Positions 33,692 through 41,855 of a stretch of 64,000 nucleotides of DNA are shown here, piece by piece (positions within the stretch are counted from its first letter, which is position 1; every line of letters begins with the position of its first letter). The stretch covers positions 16,107-80,106 of the forward strand of contig DAOQAG010000016.1 in assembly GCA_035353815.1 (NCBI GenBank). The letters are read 5' to 3'. The DNA is from JAKPUX01 sp035353815 (lineage in GTDB: Bacteria; Zhuqueibacterota; Zhuqueibacteria; Residuimicrobiales; Residuimicrobiaceae). The position numbers were made by a program, and so were the translations under genes. The notes beneath the pieces are model-generated. The model saw only the letters and a program-made list of their open reading frames with translations. It was not told the origin of the DNA and ran no database searches.

Positions 33692-34612
33692 TCACGCAAA
33701 GTGCTCCAGATCCAGCAGGCGGCCGGCGGCGCACACCTCGACCTCCGGCGCGATCTTTTTAACGAGTCCGGCCAACACCCGGCCGGGGCCGATTTCGATG
33801 AACTGATTTGCGCCCGCAGCGACCATGCGTTCGATCTGTGCAGCCCAAAGGACGGGATGGGTGAGCTGCTCCTCGAGCAGGCGGCGGATCTCGGCGATCC
33901 CGCTGCAGGGCTCCGCCGTGACATTGCAATAGACCGGCGCCTCCGGTTCGGCAAAGGGTGCTTCCAGCAGAGCCTGCCGCAAGTCGCTTTGCGCCGGCGC
34001 CATCAGCGCGGAATGAAATGCTCCGCTCACGGCCAGCGGAATCACCCGCCGCGCCCCCGCCGCAAGCGCCAGCTCGATCGCCCGTTCTACGCCCGGCCGG
34101 CTCCCCGAGATGACCAGCTGTCCGGGGGAGTTAAAGTTGGCAATCGCGACGCTCCCCACCGCACCGGCCTCCCGGCATAACGCTGCGAGGGCGGCAAAAT
34201 CGAGTCCCAATATCGCGGCCATGATGCCGGGCTGCTGTGCCGCGGCGCGGCCCATCGCCTCGGCGCGAACCTGCACCAGACGCAGGCCAGCGGCAAAATC
34301 GAGCGCTCCGGCAGCGGCAAAGGCGGTAAACTCACCCAGACTGTGGCCGGCGAGCATCTGCGGCACGATGCCGCGCGCCCGCAACAACCGCTGCATGGCA
34401 TACCCGTGCACATAGAGTGCAGGCTGCGTGACACGCGTCTGGCGCAGTTCCTCTTCAGGTCCGGAGAAACATATCTGCGCCAGATCGAACCCCAGGATCG
34501 CCGCGGCCTCATCATACAGGGCACGAACGGCCGGCTCCGCTGCATAAAGATCCTGGCCCATGCCCACTTCCTGGGAGCCCTGGCCGGGGAATATGAACGC
34601 GCGCTGGCCCAC
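33692..34612 (-). CDS. fabD: Malonyl-CoA:ACP transacylase
   Basis: A 306-residue acyltransferase from a GTG at 34612 that directly abuts the fabH stop (TGA then GTG). It contains the 'FIFPGQGSQEVGMG' opening, the active-site Ser91 in 'GHSLGEF', and a His in 'SGAFHSALM', the usual Ser-His dyad. It loads malonyl groups on ACP. Length and motifs match FabD. Confidence 0.95.
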   Translation of the reverse strand: MGQRAFIFPGQGSQEVGMGQDLYAAEPAVRALYDEAAAILGFDLAQICFSGPEEELRQTRVTQPALYVHGYAMQRLLRARGIVPQMLAGHSLGEFTAFAAAGALDFAAGLRLVQVRAEAMGRAAAQQPGIMAAILGLDFAALAALCREAGAVGSVAIANFNSPGQLVISGSRPGVERAIELALAAGARRVIPLAVSGAFHSALMAPAQSDLRQALLEAPFAEPEAPVYCNVTAEPCSGIAEIRRLLEEQLTHPVLWAAQIERMVAAGANQFIEIGPGRVLAGLVKKIAPEVEVCAAGRLLDLEHFA

Positions 34613-35602
34613 TCAGAACCTGACCAGAGCGGAGGCCCAGGTAAATCCGGAGCCGAAAGCGACAAAGAGGACCAGACTACCCGGCTTGACGCGGCCGGTC
34701 TGGCGCGCTTCGTGCAGGGCGATGGGGATCGAGGCCGACGAGGTGTTCCCGTACTGGTCGACATTGACAAAAACCCGCTCCGGGGGAATATTGACGCGCT
34801 TGGCGGTCGCATCGATGATACGCAGATTGGCCTGATGCGGGATGAGGAGATCGATCTCCGCTCCGGTATACCCGGTGCTGCGGAGAATGGTCTCGGCGGC
34901 ATCACCCATGGCCATTACCGCTTGCTTGAAGACCTCGCGCCCCTCCATCTTGATAAAGTGATCGCGCCGCTCGATCGATTCATGGCTGGGGGGATTCTTG
35001 GTGCCGAGGCCGTCGATGCGGAGGAGCGGGCCATAGCGGCCGTCACTCTTCAGATAGGTGGCGATCACCCCGCGCTCGCCGTCGGCGGGCTGCAGCACCA
35101 CGGCTCCAGCGCCATCGCCGAAGAGCACGGCGGTGGTGCGGTCCTGATAATCGGTGACCCGCGACAGGGTCTCCCCGCCGATGACCAGCACGGTGCGGGC
35201 GCGGCCGACCGCGATCATGGCATCCGCCCAGGAGAGACCGTAGAGGAAACCCGAGCAGGCGGCGGCGATATCAAAGGCCGCGGCATTGCGGGCGCCGATC
35301 TTTTCCTGGACAATGCAGGCGGTGGAGGGAAAAGCCATATCGCCGGTGACCGTCGCCACGCAGATCAGATCGACCGCTTCCGCGGTCAGGCCGGCATCCG
35401 CCAGGGCACGCTCAGCGGCTTCGGCGCAAAGATCGGAGGTATAGCGCTCCTCCTCGATGATGTGGCGTTTTTCGATGCCGGTCCGTTCGCGGATCCAGGC
35501 GTCGCTGGTATCGACCATTCTTTCCAGATCGGCATTGGTCAGAACCCGGCTGGGAATGGCTGTGCCCAGACCGGTGATCATGGAGTAGGGAGTACTCTTC
35601 AA
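34613..35602 (-). CDS. fabH: 3-oxoacyl-ACP synthase III
   Basis: A 329-residue KAS III with Cys116 ('DIAAACSGFLYGL'), His in 'LIPHQANLRI' and Asn in 'GNTSSAS', the Cys-His-Asn triad. It starts fatty acid synthesis from acetyl-CoA or branched starters. The start is read as TTG at 35602, with AAGGAA about 9 nt upstream; the ATG seven codons later (Met-Ile-Thr-Gly) is an alternative. It lies between plsX and fabD in the usual order. Confidence 0.94.
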   Translation of the reverse strand: MKSTPYSMITGLGTAIPSRVLTNADLERMVDTSDAWIRERTGIEKRHIIEEERYTSDLCAEAAERALADAGLTAEAVDLICVATVTGDMAFPSTACIVQEKIGARNAAAFDIAAACSGFLYGLSWADAMIAVGRARTVLVIGGETLSRVTDYQDRTTAVLFGDGAGAVVLQPADGERGVIATYLKSDGRYGPLLRIDGLGTKNPPSHESIERRDHFIKMEGREVFKQAVMAMGDAAETILRSTGYTGAEIDLLIPHQANLRIIDATAKRVNIPPERVFVNVDQYGNTSSASIPIALHEARQTGRVKPGSLVLFVAFGSGFTWASALVRF

Positions 35603-35635
35603 CAGCGTAATTCCTTTGGAGCCCGGCTCCGGTAT

Positions 35636-36649
35636 TTATCCCAAACAGTCAAAGGCCTGAATTTCTTCCTGGATGCGATCGTTGATATTGCCGTCCGCCA
35701 TTTTTTTGGCAGCGAGGACGGCATTGCGGATGGCGCGCGGCGTCGAACGCCCATGCGCCTTGAAGCAGATGCCCTGCACGCCGAGCATCGGTGCGCCGCC
35801 GTACTCCTGATAGTCAAAGATCTTGCGGATCCCGTCAAAGGTCGGCTTCATCATCACCGCGCCCAGCTGCGAAAAAAGGTACTTGCGGCTGATGCGGCGC
35901 AGGTTCGAGGTGAACATGCTCAGCAGGCTCTCGCCGAATTTGAGCACGACATTGCCGACAAAGCCATCGCAGACCACGACATTGGCTACACCGTGGAGCA
36001 GATCACCGCCCTCGACGTTGCCGATGAAATGGACCGGGGCGGTCGAGAGCAGCGCATAGGCCTGCTGGGTCATCTCGTTGCCCTTGATCGCTTCATGACC
36101 GATATTGAGCAGACCGACGGTCGGGTGCGGCTCGTCGAAGAGATGGCTGTAATAGGTGCTGGCCATGATCGCGAACTGGACGAGATCTTGCGGCTTGTTC
36201 TCGACATTGGCGCCGACATCGAGCAGCAGCATCCGCCCCTTTTCGGTGGGCAGGAAGGTGGTGATGGCCGGCCGCCGGACTCCGGGCATGCGCTTCAGGG
36301 TGAACAAGGCCGAGGTCATGATAGCGCCGGTGCTGCCGGCACTGACCACGGCGTCGACTTTGCCCTCCTTGTGCAGCCGCATGGCCACGGTGATCGAGGC
36401 GTCGGTCTTTTGTTTGACGGCGCTAGCCGGGGCCTCTTCCATGGAGATGGTCTGCGAGGCATGCACCACTGAAATGCGCAGATCCTGCAGATGGAAGTGG
36501 CGTTGCAGCTGTTGCCGGATCGTCTCTTCATCGCCCACCATCACGACCTCGAGATCGCCCTTCGCAGCCCGTGCGGCTTCCACGCCTCCATGCACGACAT
36601 CATGAGGGGCGTTATCCCCTCCCATGGCATCCAACGCGATCCTGATCAA
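35636..36649 (-). CDS. plsX: Phosphate acyltransferase PlsX
   Basis: About 337 residues from a TTG at 36649 (CGGAG 7 nt upstream), which begins directly with the conserved 'IRIALDAMGGDNAP'. A longer ORF reaches back into the hairpin and is rejected. Further landmarks are 'VSAGSTGAIMTSALFTL', 'LLDVGANVENKP', 'NVVVCDGFVGNVVLKF' and 'GGAPMLGVQG'. The enzyme makes acyl-phosphate from acyl-ACP for phospholipid synthesis (with PlsY, then PlsC). It lies between rpmF and fabH, the common bacterial order. Confidence 0.94.
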   Translation of the reverse strand: MIRIALDAMGGDNAPHDVVHGGVEAARAAKGDLEVVMVGDEETIRQQLQRHFHLQDLRISVVHASQTISMEEAPASAVKQKTDASITVAMRLHKEGKVDAVVSAGSTGAIMTSALFTLKRMPGVRRPAITTFLPTEKGRMLLLDVGANVENKPQDLVQFAIMASTYYSHLFDEPHPTVGLLNIGHEAIKGNEMTQQAYALLSTAPVHFIGNVEGGDLLHGVANVVVCDGFVGNVVLKFGESLLSMFTSNLRRISRKYLFSQLGAVMMKPTFDGIRKIFDYQEYGGAPMLGVQGICFKAHGRSTPRAIRNAVLAAKKMADGNINDRIQEEIQAFDCLG

Positions 36650-36678
36650 TGTACACTCCGGATAGATTTCAAACGAAC

Positions 36679-36713
36679 GTGACCTCAAGAACCATTCGGG
36701 TTCTTGAGGTCAC
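36679..36713 (-). other. Long intergenic hairpin between rpmF and plsX
   Basis: A perfect 15-bp stem (gtgacctcaagaacc and its complement) with a 5-nt loop (attcg), located 30 nt upstream of the plsX TTG. There is no T-tract on either strand. It could separate ribosomal-protein RNA from lipid-gene RNA by processing, but no function is proven. Confidence 0.78.
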
Positions 36714-36742
36714 GCCAGGAATGGTGGGAAATGTGATCAGAC

Positions 36743-36925
36743 TTAGGACTCTCTGGGCAAAAAGACCGAACGGCTTTTATAATAGCCACAGCTGGGGCAA
36801 GCACGGTGGGGGAGTTTCGGCTGATGGCAGTTGGAGCACTCGGTCACCGTCGGTGTAGCTGCTTTCCAGTTGGCCCGTCTCTTGTCACGACGCGCACTCG
36901 AGTGTCTTCTTTTAGGTAGTGGCAT
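36743..36925 (-). CDS. rpmF: 50S ribosomal protein L32
   Basis: A 60-residue basic protein beginning Met-Pro-Leu-Pro-Lys-Arg-Arg-His-Ser and containing a zinc-ribbon with two Cys pairs ('CSNCHQPKLPHRACPSCGYY'), the zinc-binding form of L32. It starts 2 nt after the DUF177 stop (translationally coupled), matching the widespread yceD-rpmF-plsX-fab layout. Confidence 0.96.
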   Translation of the reverse strand: MPLPKRRHSSARRDKRRANWKAATPTVTECSNCHQPKLPHRACPSCGYYKSRSVFLPRES

Positions 36926-36927
36926 GG

Positions 36928-37437
36928 TTATGTCTTTCTGTTAAGGAGTTGTTCAAGCTTTTCCCAGCGCGGATCAACAGGTTCCGGCGGGCAACTACAG
37001 GTTTCGGAGTTCAAATTGGCGCCACAGTGGCTGCACAATCCCCGGCACTCCTCCCTGCACAGCTGTTTGGCAGGCAGTGCCAAGATCAGGCTCTGCCGCA
37101 GCGGATCGGCCAAATCGACTTCACGGGTCGACTCGCTGATCAGCAGGACATCCTCATCCTCATCCCCATGTTCCTTGGGATTTGAGGTGTAGACCACCGC
37201 AAGGTGGTCGGCGAGGGGGGTTTGGAGCGGTTCGGCGCAGCGGTCGCAACTGGTGGAGACCACGGTCTGCCAATCGATAGTGACGATGAGTTCATCAGAG
37301 GCCTTGTCGATATGCATGAGCAATTCGATGGGTGTGGTGAACTCCGTCCTCTCCTGCAGATCGAGGTCCGCTGCGGCGGCTCGCCGGGCCTCTTCATAGT
37401 GACCGGGCGAAAGGTTGGCGATATCCAGTCGTAGCAC
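36928..37437 (-). CDS. DUF177 (YceD) family protein
   Basis: About 169 residues from a GTG at 37437. An in-frame ATG at 37473 lies in the predicted promoter and is rejected. DUF177 features: 'TSCDRCAEPLQTPL' with a Cys pair, a central acidic stretch, and a C-terminal Cys cluster 'CREECRGLCSHCGANLN' and 'CSCPPEPVDPRWEKLEQL'. YceD proteins act in 23S rRNA accumulation in E. coli and plants; the exact mechanism is unclear. It is the first gene of the operon leading to rpmF and the fab genes. Confidence 0.88.
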   Translation of the reverse strand: MLRLDIANLSPGHYEEARRAAAADLDLQERTEFTTPIELLMHIDKASDELIVTIDWQTVVSTSCDRCAEPLQTPLADHLAVVYTSNPKEHGDEDEDVLLISESTREVDLADPLRQSLILALPAKQLCREECRGLCSHCGANLNSETCSCPPEPVDPRWEKLEQLLNRKT

Positions 37438-37463
37438 TTTTTTTTCTTTCCAAAATCGGGGAA

Positions 37464-37492
37464 AATTTAGCAATAAAGCGTCACATAGTCAA
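37464..37492 (-). promoter_or_regulatory. Main promoter of the DUF177-rpmF-plsX-fab operon
   Basis: On the minus strand TTGACT (37492-37487), 17-nt spacer and TAAATT (37469-37464). Transcription would begin near 37457, about 20 nt before the GTG at 37437, with GGAAAG as ribosome site. Confidence 0.7.
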
Positions 37493-37521
37493 GAGAAAAA
37501 TGCCCATTTCCTGAATTTCAT

Positions 37522-37947
37522 TCATTTTTCTGCAGCCAGCAAATCGCTTGCACTGAAGAAAAAAGCGATCTCGCGGCGAGCGTTCTCGTCCGAATCGGAG
37601 CCATGGACAATATTGCGCGACATGCTCTCCGCCAGATCCCGGCGCAGGGTGCCGGGCGCGGCCGCCGCGGGATTGGTGGCGCCCATCAGGGCGCGCCAGG
37701 CCTCCACCGCCCCCTCCTTCTCCAGCACCGCCACCACCACCGGGCCCTCGGTCATGAAATTCATCAGCTCGGCGTAAAAGGGCTTGCCCCGGTGGACCTC
37801 ATAAAAACCCTCGGCCTGGGCCCGGCTCAGCCGGGTCATCCGGAGGGCGACAATACGAAAACCGCCGGCTTCGATTCGGGCCAGAACCTGGCCTGTGAGC
37901 TGACGGGCGACACAATCGGGTTTGCAAATGGCGAGGGTTCTCTGCAT
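37522..37947 (-). CDS. ndk: Nucleoside diphosphate kinase
   Basis: A 141-residue kinase with the phosphohistidine at His115 in 'RNIVHGSDS' and the opening 'QRTLAICKPDCVARQ' (canonical Lys-Pro-Asp). It transfers the gamma phosphate between nucleoside triphosphates. The ATG at 37947 lies 30 nt after the korC stop, so it is probably the last gene of the kor operon; 'SASD...' near the end matches the family. The 84 nt to the next gene contain the fab operon promoter. Confidence 0.95.
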   Translation of the reverse strand: MQRTLAICKPDCVARQLTGQVLARIEAGGFRIVALRMTRLSRAQAEGFYEVHRGKPFYAELMNFMTEGPVVVAVLEKEGAVEAWRALMGATNPAAAAPGTLRRDLAESMSRNIVHGSDSDENARREIAFFFSASDLLAAEK

Positions 37948-37977
37948 TTCTCTCCTGTTAAATAGATGGTTAAGGGG

Positions 37978-38538
37978 TTATTTCTGCAATTGTTTCATTA
38001 CGGACCGCGCCTCCTCCAGTCCCGTGGCGAAGGCGGTCAGATTGAGCTGCTCGGTGCCCTTGGGCACGCGCGCTTCGATCGCGGCGCGCAGGGACTTTTC
38101 CGAGACGATATTGGCGATACCGGCGATCAAACCGAGGGCGACGATATTCGCTACCAGCGCCCGGCCGACCCGGTCCCGCGCCAGGCCGATGATCGGCACG
38201 CTGACCACCACGAAATCTCCCTGCGGCAGCCGGGTTACCGTTTCACTGTCGACCAGCAGTATCCCCTTCGGCTTGAGATCGCGGCCATACCGGTCGCACG
38301 ACTCCTGAGTCAGCGCCAGCAGCAGATCGATGTCGACGGCCTTGGGGTAATCGATTTCTTCATCGGAAATGATCACCTCCGAACGGCTCGCGCCGCCGCG
38401 CGCCTCAGGACCGTAACTCTGGCTTTGCGTGGCATTGAGGTCGTCATAGACCGCAGCGGCCTCGGCGAGGATCTTGCCCGCCAGAACCAGCCCCTGCCCT
38501 CCTTCACCGCTCAGGCGAATCTCGTAGCGGAAACTCAT
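37978..38538 (-). CDS. korC: 2-oxoacid:ferredoxin oxidoreductase, gamma subunit
   Basis: A 186-residue protein of the pyruvate/ketoisovalerate oxidoreductase catalytic domain: 'RLSGEGGQGLVLAGKILAEAA' at the start, 'SQSYGPEARGGASRSEVIIS' and 'ARDRVGRALVANIVALG'. It completes the four-subunit enzyme with KorD, KorA and KorB, whose order here is D-A-B-C. The start overlaps the korB stop by 4 nt (ATGA). Confidence 0.9.
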   Translation of the reverse strand: MSFRYEIRLSGEGGQGLVLAGKILAEAAAVYDDLNATQSQSYGPEARGGASRSEVIISDEEIDYPKAVDIDLLLALTQESCDRYGRDLKPKGILLVDSETVTRLPQGDFVVVSVPIIGLARDRVGRALVANIVALGLIAGIANIVSEKSLRAAIEARVPKGTEQLNLTAFATGLEEARSVMKQLQK

Positions 38539-39359
38539 CGCACTCCTCCCTCCTTCCTGAGTGACTCAATCAGCTTCTGATACTCATCCCGGCATTCCGG
38601 CCGCTCGATATCGGTCAGCACCCCGGTGACGATCTTGCCCTCCAGCTCCTCGGGCGTCATATCCTTGGCGGCGGCGACGGCCACGTTCTGTTCTTTTTGC
38701 TGCAGAATCATGTCGACCGGTGTGCCCTCGCGATTGCGCCGGCCATAGGCCGTCGGGCACGGAGAGAGCACCTCAACCAGGGAAAAGCCCTTTTTCTCGA
38801 TCGCGCGCTGGATGATCTTCTCGAGCTGAACGGCGTTGTAGACCGTGGCACGGGCGACAAAGCTGGCACCGGCCGCCTGCGCCAGTCCGCTGATGTTAAA
38901 GGCGTTTTCGAAATTGCCATAGGGTGCGGTGCTGGCGCGCTTGCCCTTGGGGGTGGTCGGTGAGACCTGTCCCCCGGTCATGCCATAGATATAGTTATTG
39001 AAGAGGATCACCGTGATGTCGATGTTGCGGCGTGCGGCGTGAATATAGTGGTTGCCGCCAATGGCGGTGGCATCGCCATCCCCGGTGACAACGATTACAT
39101 GGAGGCGGGGTTTGGCCATCTTGATGCCGGTGGCGAAGGTCAGGGCACGCCCGTGGGTCGTGTGCAAGGTATTGAAATCGACATAACCGGTGAGGCGGCT
39201 GGAGCAGCCGATCCCGGAGACCATGCAGATATCGTCCTTGTTCAGTCCCATCTTGTCAATGGCCCGAATCATGGCCTTGAGAACGATGCCGTCGCCGCAG
39301 CCGGAGCACCAGATCAACGGGAATTTGTCAAGCCGCAGATATTTGTCATAATTAAACAT
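38535..39359 (-). CDS. korB: 2-oxoacid:ferredoxin oxidoreductase, beta subunit (TPP-binding)
   Basis: About 274 residues from the ATG at 39359 (AGGAG upstream). The longer ORF overlaps korA and is rejected. The TPP/iron-sulfur beta subunit is recognised by 'WCSGCGDGIVLKAM', 'CMVSGIGCSSRLTGYVDFNTLHTTHGRAL' in pieces, 'VVTGDGDATAIGGNH' (TPP-Mg motif Gly-Asp-Gly...Asn) and 'VLSPCPTAYGR'. The Cys residues near both ends probably hold a 4Fe-4S cluster. The enzyme interconverts 2-oxoglutarate and succinyl-CoA (or a related pair) with ferredoxin. Confidence 0.92.
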   Translation of the reverse strand: MFNYDKYLRLDKFPLIWCSGCGDGIVLKAMIRAIDKMGLNKDDICMVSGIGCSSRLTGYVDFNTLHTTHGRALTFATGIKMAKPRLHVIVVTGDGDATAIGGNHYIHAARRNIDITVILFNNYIYGMTGGQVSPTTPKGKRASTAPYGNFENAFNISGLAQAAGASFVARATVYNAVQLEKIIQRAIEKKGFSLVEVLSPCPTAYGRRNREGTPVDMILQQKEQNVAVAAAKDMTPEELEGKIVTGVLTDIERPECRDEYQKLIESLRKEGGVR

Positions 39360-39384
39360 GAGAGGTATCTCCTTCCCAACCGGA

Positions 39385-40518
39385 TCAACCGGGAATGATC
39401 TGATATATTTCTGCCGGACTGATCGGATCGCCGTTGACCTTGTTGAGGCGTGTGACCGGGGCGGCCCCGGCCAGGGCCCATTCGACCTCATGGGCCATCT
39501 GCCCCATGTTCATCTCGGGCACGATCCAGCTCCGGATCTGACCGATATGGGCGCGGATTTCGGCATCGGCAAAAGGCCAGAGGGTCTTGAGCCGCAGTAG
39601 TCCAACCCGCTTGCCCGCGTCGCGCGCCAGACGCACAGCATGGCGCGCCGACCGCGCCGTCGAACCATAGGCGATAATGCCGATCTCGGCATCGTCCATC
39701 ATGAAACGATCCACCTCGACGATCTGGTCGCGAGCCTGCTCGATCTTGCGATGATGCCGTTCCATCAGCCGGCCGATCTCGGCAGCGCTGTTGGTCGGAA
39801 AGCCGGTCTCGTCGTGCGCCAGGCCGGTCACGTGGAAGCGATAGCCCTCGCCATAGGGAATCATCGGCGGCACCCCCGACTCGGTGTGGCGGTAGGGTCT
39901 GTACGCCTCCGGCGGTTCGGACGGGGTCACCCGGTTGACGATCCGAAGCTTTTCGGCCGGGACAAGCGCGACCTTTTCATTGACGTGACCAATGATCTCA
40001 TCCAGGAGCAGAATGACCGGGGTGCGATACTGCTCGGAGAGATTGAAGGCGCGAATGGTCAGATCGTAGGTCTCGGTGACGCTGAAGGGAGCGAGGGCAA
40101 TAATGGGATGATCGCCATGCGTGCCCCAGCGGGCCTGCATGACATCCCCTTGAGCCGGCAGCGTCGGCAGGCCGGTGCTCGGGCCGCCGCGCATGACATT
40201 GACGACGACACAGGGCACCTCTGCCATGGCCGCAAAGCCGATATTTTCCTGCATCAATGAAAACCCGGGGCCGCTGGTGGCGGTCATCGATTTCACCCCG
40301 GCCAATGAGCCGCCGATGATCGCGCCCATCGAGGCGATCTCATCCTCCATCTGGATAAAGACCCCGCCCACCTTGGGCAGCTCGATCGCCAGCACCTCCG
40401 CCACCTCCGAGGAGGGGGTGATCGGGTAGCCGGCGTAAAAACGCATGCCCGCGGCCAGGGCGCCCTCGGCGCAGGCTTCGTTGCCGGTCAGAACCTGGAT
40501 TCTCTTTTCATCAGCCAT
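39385..40518 (-). CDS. korA: 2-oxoacid:ferredoxin oxidoreductase, alpha subunit
   Basis: A 377-residue subunit with 'GNEACAEGALAAGMRFYAGYPITPSSEVAE' features (in parts: 'GNEACAEGAL', 'GYPITPSSE'), 'QMEDEIASMGAIIGGSLAGVK' in the middle, 'TSGPGFSLMQE' and 'RGGPSTGLPTLPAQGD'. These match the 2-oxoglutarate-type alpha subunit (Kor/Kgs) rather than pyruvate POR, though specificity is not certain. It starts 3 nt after korD. In reverse-TCA organisms this enzyme fixes CO2 on succinyl-CoA; it can also run oxidatively. Confidence 0.92.
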   Translation of the reverse strand: MADEKRIQVLTGNEACAEGALAAGMRFYAGYPITPSSEVAEVLAIELPKVGGVFIQMEDEIASMGAIIGGSLAGVKSMTATSGPGFSLMQENIGFAAMAEVPCVVVNVMRGGPSTGLPTLPAQGDVMQARWGTHGDHPIIALAPFSVTETYDLTIRAFNLSEQYRTPVILLLDEIIGHVNEKVALVPAEKLRIVNRVTPSEPPEAYRPYRHTESGVPPMIPYGEGYRFHVTGLAHDETGFPTNSAAEIGRLMERHHRKIEQARDQIVEVDRFMMDDAEIGIIAYGSTARSARHAVRLARDAGKRVGLLRLKTLWPFADAEIRAHIGQIRSWIVPEMNMGQMAHEVEWALAGAAPVTRLNKVNGDPISPAEIYQIIPG

Positions 40519-40521
40519 CGC

Positions 40522-40761
40522 CTATTCACCTGCTTTTTCTACTTTATTCTTGTCCACCACGGTAATCGCGAAATCAGGACAGCGCAGCTCGCAGAGGCCG
40601 CAGACGGTGCATTTTTCAAGGTCCGCCACTTTGGCTTTGCCGTTTTCCATCACTAGAACCTCTTCCGGGCAGAGTTCGACACAGATGACGCACCCCTTGC
40701 ACCAGGCGGTGTTGATGGTGATGGCGGCATCGCGTTTTTTGCGGACAGGTTCTTCTGCCAT
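40522..40761 (-). CDS. korD: 2-oxoacid:ferredoxin oxidoreductase, delta (ferredoxin-like) subunit
   Basis: A 79-residue ferredoxin-type protein from the ATG at 40761 (GGGAG upstream). Two 4Fe-4S binding motifs Cys-x2-Cys-x2-Cys-x3-Cys-Pro are seen ('CKGCVICVELCP', 'CTVCGLCELRCP'). It shuttles electrons from the TPP site to the external ferredoxin. It is the first gene of korDABC. The 120 nt upstream (40762-40882) contain no obvious promoter boxes but a GC-rich inverted-repeat-like stretch. Confidence 0.92.
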   Translation of the reverse strand: MAEEPVRKKRDAAITINTAWCKGCVICVELCPEEVLVMENGKAKVADLEKCTVCGLCELRCPDFAITVVDKNKVEKAGE

Positions 40762-40882
40762 CGCATCTACTCCCATAGAAAATGAGTGTGTTGTATATGC
40801 GGCTGACACATGCGGGAGCCGCGCTCGGACGGACGGGAAGATGCCTGCGGCCGCCGCCGGCTCCCGGTTCAGCCCTTGGCCA

Positions 40883-41839
40883 TCAGGCGACGATCTCGGT
40901 GCCGGTCTCTCCCGCCAGGGCTTCGGACATCCGTTCCACCGAGGTGATGATCGCCTTCTGTCCTCCGGCCTTGATAAACTCCACCGCCGCCTCGATCTTG
41001 GGCCCCATCGAGCCTCGGGGGAACTGTCCCTCCGCCAGATAGCGCTGGGCCTCCGCCACGGTCAGCCGGTCGAGGAAGCGCTCGCCCGGCTTGTGGAAAT
41101 TCAGGGCCACGCGGTCGACCGCGGTGAGAATGTAGAGCTCGGTCGCTCCGATCTCGCCGGCGAGCACCGCCGAGGCCAGATCCTTGTCGATGACGGCATC
41201 GACGCCTTCGAGGCGGCCGTCCTCCTCCCGATAGACAGGGATGCCGCCCCCGCCGGCGGTGATGACGATCACTCCCTCATGCACCAGCCGGCGGATGGTG
41301 TGCGCCTGCACCACCTGCTGCGGCCGCGGTGAGGGCACCACGCGGCGATAGCCGCGCCCCGGGTCCTCCCGGATGATGTAGCCGCGTTTCTCGACCAGTT
41401 CAGCGACCTCCTCGTGCCGGTAGAAGGGGCCGACGAATTTGGACGGATTTTGGATGGAGGGATCGTCGCGGTCCACGACCACCTGGGCCAGGAGGGTGAC
41501 AACCTCGCGGCGCAGGCCGCGCAGCAGCAGTTTGTTGACCAGGGACTGCTCGATCATGTAGCCCATCCCGCCCTCAAGATCGGCGACGATCACCCCGAGC
41601 GGAATCGGCGGCACCAGCTGCCGGGTCTGCTCGACGCGGATCAGGGCATGCCCCACCTGCGGTCCGTTGCCGTGGGTGATGGCCAACCGGTAGCCGCGTT
41701 CAATCAGGTCCGCCACGCCCATGAGCGCACGCCGGGTATTGGCGAACTGCTGGTAAATGTCACCCTCTTCGAATTCGCGTGTGATGGCATTGCCGCCGAG
41801 GGCGACGACGGCAATCCTCTTTTCCGCGGCCGAGGTCAC
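40883..41839 (-). CDS. arcC: Carbamate kinase
   Basis: About 318 residues from a GTG at 41839 (GGGGAG 8 nt upstream). Motifs: 'VVALGGNAI', 'ITHGNGPQVGHALIR', 'VITAGGGGIPV', 'AVIDKDLASAVLAGEIGA' and 'FPRGSMGPKIEAAVEFI', all typical. It makes ATP from carbamoyl phosphate and ADP (or the reverse). No arginine deiminase or ornithine carbamoyltransferase is near. The upstream neighbour, 16 nt away, is a GTPase-like protein, a pairing I have seen described in anaerobes, but its meaning is unknown. Confidence 0.93.
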   Translation of the reverse strand: MTSAAEKRIAVVALGGNAITREFEEGDIYQQFANTRRALMGVADLIERGYRLAITHGNGPQVGHALIRVEQTRQLVPPIPLGVIVADLEGGMGYMIEQSLVNKLLLRGLRREVVTLLAQVVVDRDDPSIQNPSKFVGPFYRHEEVAELVEKRGYIIREDPGRGYRRVVPSPRPQQVVQAHTIRRLVHEGVIVITAGGGGIPVYREEDGRLEGVDAVIDKDLASAVLAGEIGATELYILTAVDRVALNFHKPGERFLDRLTVAEAQRYLAEGQFPRGSMGPKIEAAVEFIKAGGQKAIITSVERMSEALAGETGTEIVA

Positions 41840-41855
41840 AAGCCCACTCCCCGGC

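Noticed and set aside
34343..36472. A 709-codon plus-strand ORF across fabD, fabH and plsX
   Set aside because: Antisense shadow of three well-matched genes; no recognisable domain.
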